Source of the DNA: JAGLTZ01 sp023135015
Lineage (GTDB): Bacteria; Blakebacterota; Blakebacteria; Blakebacterales; Blakebacteraceae
Assembly: GCA_030631625.1 (NCBI GenBank)
Contig: DAOVKT010000075.1
Location: forward strand, 1-11,897
Direction of reading: 5' to 3'
DNA: 11,897 nt
In this document: positions 1 to 6,908 of the stretch, piece by piece
Layout of the letters: the number at the start of each line of letters is the position of its first letter
How positions within the stretch are numbered: the stretch's first letter is position 1
Notes under the pieces: generated by a model
Database searches by the model: none
Told to the model about the DNA's origin: nothing
The model's input: the letters and a program-made list of their open reading frames with translations, nothing else
Translations under genes and position numbers: made by a program

Positions 1-551
1 ACCGGCACCCATTCATCGATAGCGACAGGGTTGGGATCTTCGGCCACTCGGGTGGAGGTTTCATGTCCACGGCGGCGATGCTCGTCTACCCGGATTTCTT
101 CAGAGTCGCTGTCTCATCTTCGGGCAATCATGAGAACAATATCTATAACAAGTGGTGGAGTGAGAAGCATCACGGGGTCACCGAAGTGATCAACGAAAAG
201 GGTGAGGTTGCCTTCGAGTACGACATCGACAAGAACTCGGAGCTGGCTGCCAACCTGAAGGGCAGGCTGCTGCTCGTTCACGGCGACATAGACAACAACG
301 TGCATCCCGCAAACACTCTAAGGCTCGCCCGCGCACTCATCAGGGCGAATAAGAGATTCGACCTCTTCATCTTTCCCGGCGCACGCCACGGCTTCGGGGA
401 TATGAACAACTACTTCTTCTGGCTGAGAGCGGATTACTTCTGCAAGCACCTGCTGGGCGATTATTCCAGCAGTGTGAATATGATAGAGCTGAGCCGGGAG
501 CAGGATCAGAGCCCCGACCGTGGTAGAAGGGGAGGGACGAGCCGCCGCTAG
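1..551 (+). CDS. S9 family serine peptidase, C-terminal fragment
   Basis: This is the last 182 codons of a prolyl-oligopeptidase-type (S9) alpha/beta hydrolase. It is open at the left edge, and its frame starts at base 3. The full catalytic triad is visible. The nucleophile Ser is in GHSGGG (Ser codon 48-50), the acid Asp is in HGDIDNNVHP (Asp codon 291-293), and the His is in GARHGF (codon 387-389). The order and spacing match the DPP-IV/acylaminoacyl peptidase domain. The N-terminal beta-propeller, signal peptide and start lie outside the window. The family releases dipeptides or cleaves after proline in oligopeptides and is often periplasmic in diderms. The last 30 or so residues (rich in Ser, Arg and Gly, ending GTSRR) follow the hydrolase fold and look like an unstructured tail. 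The gene ends 67 bases before the convergent GNAT gene, with a strong hairpin between them. Family is confident; substrate is unknown. Confidence 0.9.
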   Translation, partial: RHPFIDSDRVGIFGHSGGGFMSTAAMLVYPDFFRVAVSSSGNHENNIYNKWWSEKHHGVTEVINEKGEVAFEYDIDKNSELAANLKGRLLLVHGDIDNNVHPANTLRLARALIRANKRFDLFIFPGARHGFGDMNNYFFWLRADYFCKHLLGDYSSSVNMIELSREQDQSPDRGRRGGTSRR

Positions 552-570
552 ATACCAGACCTCAGGCCGC

Positions 571-598
571 GGGTGCCCGGAGTATCCTCCGGGCACTC
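571..598. terminator. Strong hairpin between convergent genes, probable bidirectional terminator
   Basis: GTGCCCGGAG at 573-582 pairs perfectly with CTCCGGGCAC at 587-596 around a TATC loop. A G-T and a G-C pair extend the stem to 12 pairs (571-598). It lies between the stops of two genes that face each other (551 and 619), the usual place for a transcription end serving both. Neither strand has a T-run after the stem, so it is not a textbook intrinsic terminator. It could instead be a 3'-end stabilising structure or a terminator that needs a factor. Confidence 0.6.
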
Positions 599-618
599 AC
601 GGCTATATGATCAGATAG

Positions 619-1209
619 TCAGTGAATACGGAAGTCGCGTGTCTTGATATGGTCCTCCATGAGGTACCATAGTTCTTCCACGTCCAACGACATGATGACA
701 AGATCTCTTCGCACTCCCCTGACATCGGTAACGTGTTTGTGCAGAGTGGCTTCCTTGTGGAAACCCAGGCGTTCCACCGCAGCCATAGCAGATGCTTGAG
801 TGTCCATCAGCTCCGCCTGGATCTTGTAGAGCTTCTTACTCAAGGCGTGGAAGAACAGTTCTCGAATCAGGATAGTGGCCAGACCTTTTCGCTGATACTT
901 GTTGGCAATGACGACCCGGATTTCTCCCAGATTCCTCATCCAACCGAACTCGGCACGGAAAAGTGTTGCTATCCCAATGATTTCGTCCTCGGCTATGGCC
1001 AGTATCGGAAACATGTTATCGTAATTGAGGTTTCCGAATCGACGCCTTACGTTATCGGGGTTTCTCGTATCTGACCGGAGGTAGAGTCTGTCTTCATCCG
1101 GGATGGATTGGAAAAACGATATCATGTCATCCAGGTCATTATCGGTCATTATCCGAAGGTTGACCATTGAACCGTCTTTTAATTCGACCGATTTGGGGTA
1201 TTCATCCAT
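619..1209 (-). CDS. GNAT family N-acetyltransferase
   Basis: This is a 196-residue single-domain GNAT acyltransferase, which transfers an acetyl group from acetyl-CoA to an amine. In the numbering of this start, the substrate side opens with VELKDGSMVNLR. It is followed by the beta strand ILAIAEDEIIGIATLF. The acetyl-CoA loop is KYQRKGLATILI (the Q/R-x-x-G-x-A motif), and the C-terminal part contains AMAAVERLGF, typical of motif B. The open frame runs up to a TTG at 1281 and an ATG at 1254. I chose the ATG at 1209 because AGGAG sits seven bases before it. A sigma-70-like promoter also occupies 1253-1281, so both longer starts would fall inside the promoter. There is no signal peptide, so the enzyme is cytoplasmic. 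The acceptor cannot be deduced. The gene stands alone, convergent with the peptidase and divergent from the amidase. Confidence 0.88.
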   Translation of the reverse strand: MDEYPKSVELKDGSMVNLRIMTDNDLDDMISFFQSIPDEDRLYLRSDTRNPDNVRRRFGNLNYDNMFPILAIAEDEIIGIATLFRAEFGWMRNLGEIRVVIANKYQRKGLATILIRELFFHALSKKLYKIQAELMDTQASAMAAVERLGFHKEATLHKHVTDVRGVRRDLVIMSLDVEELWYLMEDHIKTRDFRIH

Positions 1210-1252
1210 GATGTGGCTCCTGCAGTCCTTTCCTGTCGGCGTTTTCGGGGTC

Positions 1253-1281
1253 ATACTACCCCTTTTCGTCGGCGATATCAA
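1253..1281 (-). promoter_or_regulatory. Sigma-70-like promoter for the GNAT gene
   Basis: On the minus strand TTGATA (1276-1281, five of six to TTGACA) is followed after 17 bases by TAGTAT (1253-1258, four of six to TATAAT). Transcription would start near 1246, giving a leader of about 36 bases that contains the AGGAG site and the ATG at 1209. A perfect inverted repeat, GGGGT (1247-1251) and ACCCC (1258-1262) with a 6-bp spacer, straddles the -10 box and could be an operator. Confidence 0.5.
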
Positions 1282-1322
1282 AAGGTGAACGCTCGAACGA
1301 AGGTGCGGGAAGGCAGCTGAGC

Positions 1323-1328
1323 AGGAGG
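1323..1328 (+). promoter_or_regulatory. Shine-Dalgarno AGGAGG with unusually long spacing, amidase gene
   Basis: A perfect AGGAGG lies 15 bases before the ATG at 1344, longer than the usual 5-10. An in-frame TAG at 1335-1337 blocks any earlier start. The only alternative is ATT at 1338, nine bases from the site, a codon very rarely used for initiation. I keep the ATG. Confidence 0.5.
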
Positions 1329-1343
1329 TTTCACTAGATTCAG

Positions 1344-2660
1344 ATGACAGGCAGAGCTGGACAGAAACAAGATACCCGGCTGCGGGTTCGTAAGGCTTTC
1401 ACAGACTGGACCGGTATTTCACTCGATTCCCCTGATGCAGTTCTTGCAGAGTTCAAGCAGCAGCTTTCTGCCGTTGCAGCATCGGAAGCTGGGGCAGCTA
1501 TTGCATACCTTCCGGAAGCCGGGTCAATTCCGGACCTGGCAGTTGACAGGATGGAGTGGGGCAACCTTCCGCTGGCGGGTGTTCCTTTTCTTATTAAAGA
1601 CCTCTACGATGTGGCCGGCTGGCCAACGGCTGCTTCGTCGAAGTTTCTAGCCCAGGAATATGGTATTCCATCTATCACTTCTCCGTTCGTGAAGAAATTA
1701 TTCAATCTGGGCGCTACACCTGTAGGGAAAACCCACCTGAATGAGTTCGCCTACGGACTTTCAGGCCGGAACCTTCATTTCGGCAACTGTCCCCATCCAC
1801 ACTTTCCGGAACGTCTGACCGGAGGATCGAGCAGCGGCTCAGCTTGGGCGGTGGGCAAGGGAATCGTTCCACTGGCGCTGGGGACGGATACCGGCGGATC
1901 GGTCCGTGTGCCGGCTGCCTTCTGCGGCATCTACGGCATACGCCTGACGCCGGATGACTGGTCCCGGAGAGGCTGCTTCCCCCTATCCCCCAGCTTCGAT
2001 ACTGCCGGATGGTTCACGGCGACGAAAGAGGACATGAAAACCGCCGTCCGCTTGATGCTGGATCCTTCTCCCTCAGGGGATTCCCCGGGCGGCGTGCTGC
2101 TCGAGCCTGCTGACCTTTCTTTCACCCCGGATCTGAAGGCGGAATATTCGGCCCGTTTGGATGCTCTCGATCTTCAGGAAGATCCATCCATAACGGATCA
2201 CTTTCATGCCGCCACTGAGGATCTGCCGAAACACTACAGCATTCTACAGAGCCGGGAGGCATTTAAGGTTCACGAAAGATGGCTGGACCGCTGTCGAGAT
2301 CAGTACAACCCGGTTGTATGGCAGCGCATCGACCGGGGTCGGAAGTGGAGCGGTAGCGATGTAGAAGCAGCCGAGAAAGCCAGACGACTTTTAAGTGATT
2401 TCTTTGACCGGCTGTTCGAAAGCCATGACTATGCCGTGTTGCCTGCGACCACAATGCCGGCTCCTGCCGAAGATCAGCTGACCGAGTCCTTCCGTAATCA
2501 CATCCTGACCCTTACAACGCCTGCCAGCATGGCCGCACTGCCGGTTCTCACGGCACCTGTTTTCATGGAGAGTGGGTTGAGCGGGGGGCTTCAGATCATT
2601 TACCGCGACCCGAAATCAGACCTCCCTCTGAAGTTCCTCGACAAATGGGAGTGCACCTGA
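1344..2660 (+). CDS. Amidase signature family protein
   Basis: This 438-residue serine amidase hydrolyses a carboxamide through a Ser-cisSer-Lys triad. All three residues are visible: Lys85 in PFLIKDLYDV, cis-Ser162 in LTGGSSSGSA, and nucleophile Ser186 in LGTDTGGSVRVPAA. The core covers about residues 65-240, and a C-terminal part returns to the fold at PASMAALPVLTAP (about 390-405). The protein is shorter than GatA (about 480), and no gatB or gatC is adjacent, so a role in tRNA amidation is unlikely. The extra allophanate hydrolase C-terminal domain is absent. There is no leader peptide, so it should be cytoplasmic. The actual amide cannot be predicted. The gene stands alone, divergent from the GNAT gene and convergent with the isomerase operon, with 41 bases separating its stop from that of the neighbour. 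Confidence 0.9.
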   Translation: MTGRAGQKQDTRLRVRKAFTDWTGISLDSPDAVLAEFKQQLSAVAASEAGAAIAYLPEAGSIPDLAVDRMEWGNLPLAGVPFLIKDLYDVAGWPTAASSKFLAQEYGIPSITSPFVKKLFNLGATPVGKTHLNEFAYGLSGRNLHFGNCPHPHFPERLTGGSSSGSAWAVGKGIVPLALGTDTGGSVRVPAAFCGIYGIRLTPDDWSRRGCFPLSPSFDTAGWFTATKEDMKTAVRLMLDPSPSGDSPGGVLLEPADLSFTPDLKAEYSARLDALDLQEDPSITDHFHAATEDLPKHYSILQSREAFKVHERWLDRCRDQYNPVVWQRIDRGRKWSGSDVEAAEKARRLLSDFFDRLFESHDYAVLPATTMPAPAEDQLTESFRNHILTLTTPASMAALPVLTAPVFMESGLSGGLQIIYRDPKSDLPLKFLDKWECT

Positions 2661-2701
2661 ACAAGGCTGTCGTTTGCCAAAACCCCATCCGGCACTCAAG
2701 A

Positions 2702-3619
2702 TTATTTTAAAAGAGACAGTCTTTCCCATACCAGCTGTTCGCGCAGGGTCTTCAATGCGACGGGCAGCTGTTCAGACATGCTATCCCAGCCACACTCGAT
2801 AGATATCGCACCCCTGTAACCGATGTCCTTCAACGCCTGGAAATAAGACCTGAAGTCATCACCCTCCACTCCAGGCGGAGTCCTCCTGGCTTTCTCGGCT
2901 ATGTGCAGATGGCATATCAGCTCGCCCGCCAGACGGATATGATCAGGTGGCTCTTCCATTCTGAGCATATGGAAGATATCGGCAAGAAGGCGGATGTTTG
3001 GATGACTGACAGCCCGGACTATTCTGGCTCCCTCTACGACGGTATTGATGAAGTTGGTCTCGCTCCTCTGGAGCGGCTCGACCGCCACTACCACATCGTG
3101 GGCTGAGGCAAGCGGTCCCATGTTCTTCAACAGGGAGACGAACTGCTCTTCGGCCCTGTCGCGGTCGAATCCCTCGGGTATCGAGCGCGATCCGCTGGAG
3201 CCGAACACTATTGTCTTGATCCCGACCTGCTCCGCCCGCCTGAAAGCAGTCGCTGCGTATTCGAGTACTCCTTCATGGTCTGAGTCGGGTCCTGTTGACT
3301 TGAGGGAGCCGGGCAGGAATCCGTTGTTTGCAATCACGGGGAGGCCGCATTGGAGCGCGGCTTCCAGATTGGTCGCGAACTCCTCTTCCGGTCTGTCCGG
3401 GATGAGCAGCCGGCGCACCGATTCTTCGATGTAGTCGATGCCGACGGCTCTCAGAAGGGGAGCCTGTCTGACGGACGTACAGACTCCGATGAGGGGACTA
3501 AACACCCGCGGTCCCACCCCGGTATCTTCTCCAAATACGCTGTATCCAGTCACGATCGGTGCGAGTGCCGCGGTGCATGTCTGTCTGAGGAATGATCTGC
3601 GTGAGTGCTTTGTTATCAT
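2702..3619 (-). CDS. Sugar phosphate isomerase/epimerase-like TIM barrel, Tat-type leader
   Basis: This 305-residue xylose-isomerase-like TIM barrel is the third gene of the minus-strand operon. Likely divalent-metal ligands are Glu181 (VAVEPL), Asp214 with nearby His217 (LLADIFHM), His239 (CHLHIAE) and Glu275 (ISIECGW). They appear in the order seen in IolE/IolI and tagatose-3-epimerase type enzymes. The N terminus has a twin-arginine motif SRRSFLR (residues 6-12) and a hydrophobic stretch to about residue 29, suggesting folded export by Tat. The ATG at 3619 is preceded by GGGAGGG with short spacing. It sits 41 bases after the previous barrel gene and is only distantly similar to it. Family members isomerise or epimerise free sugars or 3-keto sugars, and relatives of this fold cleave 3-keto-C-glycosides in gut bacteria. 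Its specific substrate is unknown, and the name of the family does not imply a phosphorylated substrate. Confidence 0.85.
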   Translation of the reverse strand: MITKHSRRSFLRQTCTAALAPIVTGYSVFGEDTGVGPRVFSPLIGVCTSVRQAPLLRAVGIDYIEESVRRLLIPDRPEEEFATNLEAALQCGLPVIANNGFLPGSLKSTGPDSDHEGVLEYAATAFRRAEQVGIKTIVFGSSGSRSIPEGFDRDRAEEQFVSLLKNMGPLASAHDVVVAVEPLQRSETNFINTVVEGARIVRAVSHPNIRLLADIFHMLRMEEPPDHIRLAGELICHLHIAEKARRTPPGVEGDDFRSYFQALKDIGYRGAISIECGWDSMSEQLPVALKTLREQLVWERLSLLK

Positions 3620-3660
3620 GTCGGCCCTCCCGGAGTATTAAGGTTACGGCCGGTGGTGAA

Positions 3661-4518
3661 TCAGCCGCCGATGGCTGAAAGGACTCCTCTGACATATCCC
3701 ACCGATTCCGCAACTCCCGGAAGGGGATCGTCAGCATCCTTCTCAAACTCGAAGGCTACGGTTCCAGTGTAATCGAGTCTAATCAGAGTGCGGAGGAACT
3801 TCGGGATATCGATAACTCCCCGGCCGATCTCAACTGTACCTCCCGCCCTGGAGGCGGCAGAGACATCCTTGATGTGCACGTCGAGCAGACGATCCCTGAA
3901 GTTTTCCGCCGACACGGAGGGGTCTATGCCGGAACGTTTGGCGTGCCCCACATCGAGACACAGCCCGATGCGGGGATCCAGGTCTGTGATTCTTCGGTAG
4001 GCGCTCTCCGGTGTGGGATAGAGCGGGTCACCCGGACCGTGGTTGTGGATGGCCACCTGGATATCGAACTCACGGACCTTACTGTTCACCAGGTCAAGCA
4101 GCGCGTGGTTCGGGACCCCGATGATGACCTTCATTCCCGCTGCAGCTGCGTAATCGAAGGCCTGATGTACCTCCCCCTGGTTCCTCATGTAGACCACACC
4201 GCAGCCGTAGAGCTCCACCCCGGCATCTCTGACCCTTGCGGCTGTTAACTTTATCTCTTCCCCGGTACTGTTCAGGGGGAGGTGGAAACTCTTGAAGGAG
4301 ATCCTCTCCAGCCCGAGTCTTTTGGTCATGGCCAGCGTATCTTCGAGGCCGAATTTGCGGAAGGTATAGGAGGCCATTCCGAGTTGCAGCTGTTCTTCCC
4401 CTTCTTTCGCTTCCTCCCTTCGGCCACCCGGCACAATTTCCTTTCGGTGGGGCAGGGATGCCGCGGCAAGACCCATACCGGTTAATCTGACAAACTCTCT
4501 TCTTGAGCTTTTTTCCAC
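3661..4518 (-). CDS. Sugar phosphate isomerase/epimerase-like TIM barrel with twin-arginine N terminus
   Basis: This is the second gene of the operon, 285 residues, a TIM barrel of the xylose isomerase-like superfamily. Candidate metal or catalytic residues are in VAIHNHG (His158, His160), CLDVGH (Asp189, His192), DVHIKD (His215) and FEFE (Glu257/Glu259). The start is a GTG at 4518, with GGAGG nine bases upstream and 27 bases after the oxidoreductase stop. Residues 5-11 (SRREFVR) form a twin-arginine motif. The hydrophobic segment after it is short (about residues 12-22) and is followed by a charged linker rich in Glu, Lys and Arg to about residue 43. Export is therefore plausible but less clear than for its neighbours. 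It probably acts on a keto or aldo sugar made by the oxidoreductase upstream. Fold is confident; reaction is not. Confidence 0.85.
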   Translation of the reverse strand: MEKSSRREFVRLTGMGLAAASLPHRKEIVPGGRREEAKEGEEQLQLGMASYTFRKFGLEDTLAMTKRLGLERISFKSFHLPLNSTGEEIKLTAARVRDAGVELYGCGVVYMRNQGEVHQAFDYAAAAGMKVIIGVPNHALLDLVNSKVREFDIQVAIHNHGPGDPLYPTPESAYRRITDLDPRIGLCLDVGHAKRSGIDPSVSAENFRDRLLDVHIKDVSAASRAGGTVEIGRGVIDIPKFLRTLIRLDYTGTVAFEFEKDADDPLPGVAESVGYVRGVLSAIGG

Positions 4519-4545
4519 GGTTTTTTTCCTCCAGGCTTCAGGATA

Positions 4546-5895
4546 TTACTCTCCGGGCAGCTCCCACGGTTCTCGGTAGGACCTGCCGACAAAATCCTGT
4601 CCCTCTGTGTCACCGACTATCAGTTCTTTTCCGGCATCCCAGCGGAAGTAGCGGCGCAGGCGTACCGCGATGTTCGCCAGGTGGCAGGCGATTGCTGACC
4701 TGTGCCCTATCTCGACGTCAGAGACGGGCCTGCTTCGTGACTTCATGCATTCGAGGAAGTTCTGGACGTGTGTGAAGTGATAATCCTGCGATGCTGCCTG
4801 GCGCGGGGTCGGGGTCATACGGAGGACCCTTTCCGGCTGCCTTAACTTGTCCGTTTCCGAAAGAACTTCCCAGCCTCCCCTGTCCACGATGAGAATACCG
4901 TTCTCCCCGTGGAATTCAACTCCGTGCTCGCGCTGCCAGGGGCCGATCCCGCAACCGATCATGTGTTCCCAAATCAATGAGAATCCGGGGAACTCCACGA
5001 TCGACTGCTGCGTGTCGGGGGTCTCCCTGATGTCGTCCGGGAAGCCGTATTTGCCGCCGATCGCCATTGCTCCTACGGGATCTGATTCCATCGCCCACAT
5101 CACCACGTCCACCATGTGGGCACCCCAGTCGGTCATCAGGCCGCCGGAGTAATCCCAGAACCACCGGAAGTTATGGTGGAACCTCATCGGATTGAACGGA
5201 CGCTTTGGGGCAGGCCCGAGCCACAGGTCATAATCGACGTGCTGTGGAGGATCCCCGTCGGGCGGGCTGCCGATGCCACCCTTCCAGTCGAGGTACGTCC
5301 ATGCCCGTACCATGCGGATTCTGCCCAGATCACCGGTCCGTACGAACGCCACTGCCTCCTGGAAGTGACCGGCGCTGCGTTGCTGCGTGCCCACCTGTAC
5401 TACGCGCTCGTACCGGCGGGCCGCATTGACCATGGCGCGTCCCTCTTCGATGGTCGTCGCGAGCGGCTTCTCCACATAGACGTCCTTGCCTGTCTGGCAG
5501 GCCAGGACCGTCGGCAGTGCGTGCCAGTGATCGGGAGTCGAGACGATGACAGCATCTATGTCATTGCGGTCGATGATCCTGCGGAAGTCCTTGTAACCTT
5601 CAGGCCTCTTCCCCCTGGCCTCTTCGACAATCATCAGACCCTCCTCGAGGTGCTTCTCGTCGACGTCGGCCAGCGCCAGACACTCGACCTCCGGGACGCG
5701 CAGGAAATCGTGCAGGTTCGACTTTCCCATCCCGCCTATTCCGACGGCCGCTATGCCGATCCTGTCGTTGGGACTGACTCTTTCGGACAGGTGCATGGCT
5801 CCAACGGCGGGATTAACGCCCGAGACGAGTGCTGTGGCACCGGCGACAGCCTTTGTAGAGCTCCGGAAAAACTCACGCCTGACCATTCTCTTCAT
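4546..5895 (-). CDS. Gfo/Idh/MocA family oxidoreductase, Tat-type leader
   Basis: This 449-residue NAD(P)-dependent sugar oxidoreductase leads the minus-strand operon. The Rossmann motif is intact, AAVGIGGMGKSN (residues 49-60), and is followed by ALADVDE. The catalytic Lys is in VEKPLA (Lys143), and a C-terminal-domain motif GGLMTDWGAHMVD carries His260. Residues 5-11 (VRREFFR) form a twin-arginine signal with a hydrophobic stretch to about residue 32, ending near VGAM, so export of the folded, cofactor-loaded enzyme is likely, as known for glucose-fructose oxidoreductase. The open frame continues upstream to 6045, but I chose the ATG at 5895. AAAGGAG lies five bases before it, and the Tat motif follows at once. 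The family oxidises or reduces sugar hydroxyls. With two barrel genes behind it and a DUF1080 gene divergent, C3 oxidation of a glycoside is the best guess. Confidence 0.88.
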   Translation of the reverse strand: MKRMVRREFFRSSTKAVAGATALVSGVNPAVGAMHLSERVSPNDRIGIAAVGIGGMGKSNLHDFLRVPEVECLALADVDEKHLEEGLMIVEEARGKRPEGYKDFRRIIDRNDIDAVIVSTPDHWHALPTVLACQTGKDVYVEKPLATTIEEGRAMVNAARRYERVVQVGTQQRSAGHFQEAVAFVRTGDLGRIRMVRAWTYLDWKGGIGSPPDGDPPQHVDYDLWLGPAPKRPFNPMRFHHNFRWFWDYSGGLMTDWGAHMVDVVMWAMESDPVGAMAIGGKYGFPDDIRETPDTQQSIVEFPGFSLIWEHMIGCGIGPWQREHGVEFHGENGILIVDRGGWEVLSETDKLRQPERVLRMTPTPRQAASQDYHFTHVQNFLECMKSRSRPVSDVEIGHRSAIACHLANIAVRLRRYFRWDAGKELIVGDTEGQDFVGRSYREPWELPGE

Positions 5896-5905
5896 CTCAA
5901 CTCCT

Positions 5906-5935
5906 TTGTTAGAACCACCCATGTAAGGATAGTAT
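5906..5935 (+). promoter_or_regulatory. Candidate promoter for the DUF1080 operon
   Basis: TTGTTA (5906-5911) and TAGTAT (5930-5935) are separated by 18 bases, each matching four of six consensus bases. The -10 hexamer is identical to that of the GNAT promoter. Transcription would start near 5942, leaving a leader of about 94 bases. The -35 box overlaps the ribosome binding site of the divergent oxidoreductase gene. On the minus strand a TATACT overlaps the same -10 region but has no good -35. This is a weak call. Confidence 0.3.
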
Positions 5936-5938
5936 AGC

Positions 5939-5963
5939 TCCCATCCAGAATATCCGTATGGGA
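5939..5963. promoter_or_regulatory. Inverted repeat, candidate operator in the divergent control region
   Basis: TCCCAT (5939-5944) and ATGGGA (5958-5963) are perfect inverted half-sites whose centres are 19 bp apart, about two helical turns. They lie between the two divergent transcription units and just downstream of the candidate plus-strand -10 box. This geometry suits a dimeric repressor controlling both operons. A 6-bp repeat can arise by chance, so confidence is low. Confidence 0.3.
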
Positions 5964-6035
5964 ACTGGTAATGCATATTAATGTAAAAAGAGGGTCCGGT
6001 GCCATCCGGCACGATCACCGTAGAGGTGTGCAGCT

Positions 6036-6830
6036 GTGAAAACATATCCGAGGCTGATTACCCTGCTTGTTCTGGCTGCCGTATCTATGGCCTGTGCCGG
6101 GGGTGGTGACCCTGGTTTCCTGGAGCAGGTACAGGTTCACAATACTCTGACGGCCGAAGAAAGAGCAGAGGGCTGGGTCCTGCTTTTCGATGGGGAGACG
6201 TTCGAGGGATGGCGCGGTCTGGGCCGCGATGGGATCCCGGAAGGTCACTGGGTAATAGAGGAGGGCGCGATAAAGAAGGTTCCCAGCGGTGAAGTGCCTC
6301 TCCAGGCGGACGGACAGCCTCTCGAGGGCGGAGACCTGATGACTGAGAGGACTTTCGAGAACTTCGAGCTCTATCTGGAGTGGAAGATCAGTCCGGCGGG
6401 CAACAGCGGTATCAAGTACAACGTGTCGGAGGAAATGTCCACATCACATCCGCCCCGGTATGCAGCGCTCGGGTTTGAATACCAGATCCTCGATGACCAG
6501 CGGCATCCGGATGCACAGAAAGGTCCCAACAGAACGGCGGGGGCACTCTACGACCTGATCGCGCCGAAAGACAAGACCCTGGAGCCTGTGGGAGAATTCA
6601 ACTCTACGTGGATTATCTTTCGTGGAAACCATGGAGAACACTGGCTCAACGGGGTGAAGGTTCTGGAGTACGATCTTGGAACGCCCCGGATAGATGATCT
6701 GCTTGCAGCCAGCAAATACAGGGGTATTACGGGTTTTGGAGAGAAGAGAAGGGGCCACATAGTGTTACAGGACCATACCGATGCGGTATGGTATCGGAAC
6801 ATCAAGATTAGGGAGATCGGACATTATTAG
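6036..6830 (+). CDS. 3-keto-disaccharide hydrolase (DUF1080) lipoprotein
   Basis: This 264-residue protein has a lipoprotein-like N terminus: Lys and Arg, a hydrophobic stretch at residues 8-18, and Cys20 in SMAC. The lipobox is imperfect but the position fits. Residues 46-262 form the DUF1080 / 3-keto-disaccharide hydrolase domain, a lectin-like beta-sandwich. It opens with the hallmark GWVLLFDGETFEGW and continues with GNSGIKYNV (122-130), EYQILDD (148-154), AGALYDL (168-174), HWLNGVKVLEYD and a closing strand pattern up to VWYRNIKIREI. Characterised members hydrolyse glycosides already oxidised at C3. The start is GTG at 6036, with GAGG nine bases before it. It heads the plus-strand run, divergent from one Gfo/Idh/MocA gene and followed 78 bases later by another. 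That is the expected partner set. Likely anchored facing the periplasm or surface. Confidence 0.88.
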   Translation: MKTYPRLITLLVLAAVSMACAGGGDPGFLEQVQVHNTLTAEERAEGWVLLFDGETFEGWRGLGRDGIPEGHWVIEEGAIKKVPSGEVPLQADGQPLEGGDLMTERTFENFELYLEWKISPAGNSGIKYNVSEEMSTSHPPRYAALGFEYQILDDQRHPDAQKGPNRTAGALYDLIAPKDKTLEPVGEFNSTWIIFRGNHGEHWLNGVKVLEYDLGTPRIDDLLAASKYRGITGFGEKRRGHIVLQDHTDAVWYRNIKIREIGHY

Positions 6831-6837
6831 ACTGGCA

Positions 6838-6856
6838 CGCCAACGGCGTTTTGGCG
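6838..6856 (+). other. Intercistronic hairpin
   Basis: CGCCAA (6838-6843) pairs with TTGGCG (6851-6856) around a 7-base loop, in the 78-base gap between the DUF1080 and second oxidoreductase genes. No T-run follows, so it is probably an mRNA processing or stability element, or a weak attenuator, rather than a terminator. Confidence 0.35.
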
Positions 6857-6908
6857 CAATTTCAGCATCAACCTGTAATAGAGGCTGCAGGGAAAGGAAA
6901 GGAAGAAG

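Noticed and set aside
1338..1343. ATT start codon for the amidase, to fit the AGGAGG spacing
   Set aside because: ATT initiation is very rare and the ATG two codons later is adequate.
2661..2701. Terminator between the convergent amidase and isomerase genes
   Set aside because: No stable stem was found in the 41 bases. A short T-rich stretch at 2701-2710 overlaps the end of the isomerase gene.
5116..5937. 273-codon open frame on the plus strand
   Set aside because: It lies wholly opposite the well-supported Gfo/Idh/MocA gene, has no recognisable domain and is a by-product of high GC.
5896..6045. N-terminal extension of the first Gfo/Idh/MocA gene to a start at 6045
   Set aside because: It would place 50 residues before the Tat motif and overlap the DUF1080 start. 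AAAGGAG marks the ATG at 5895.
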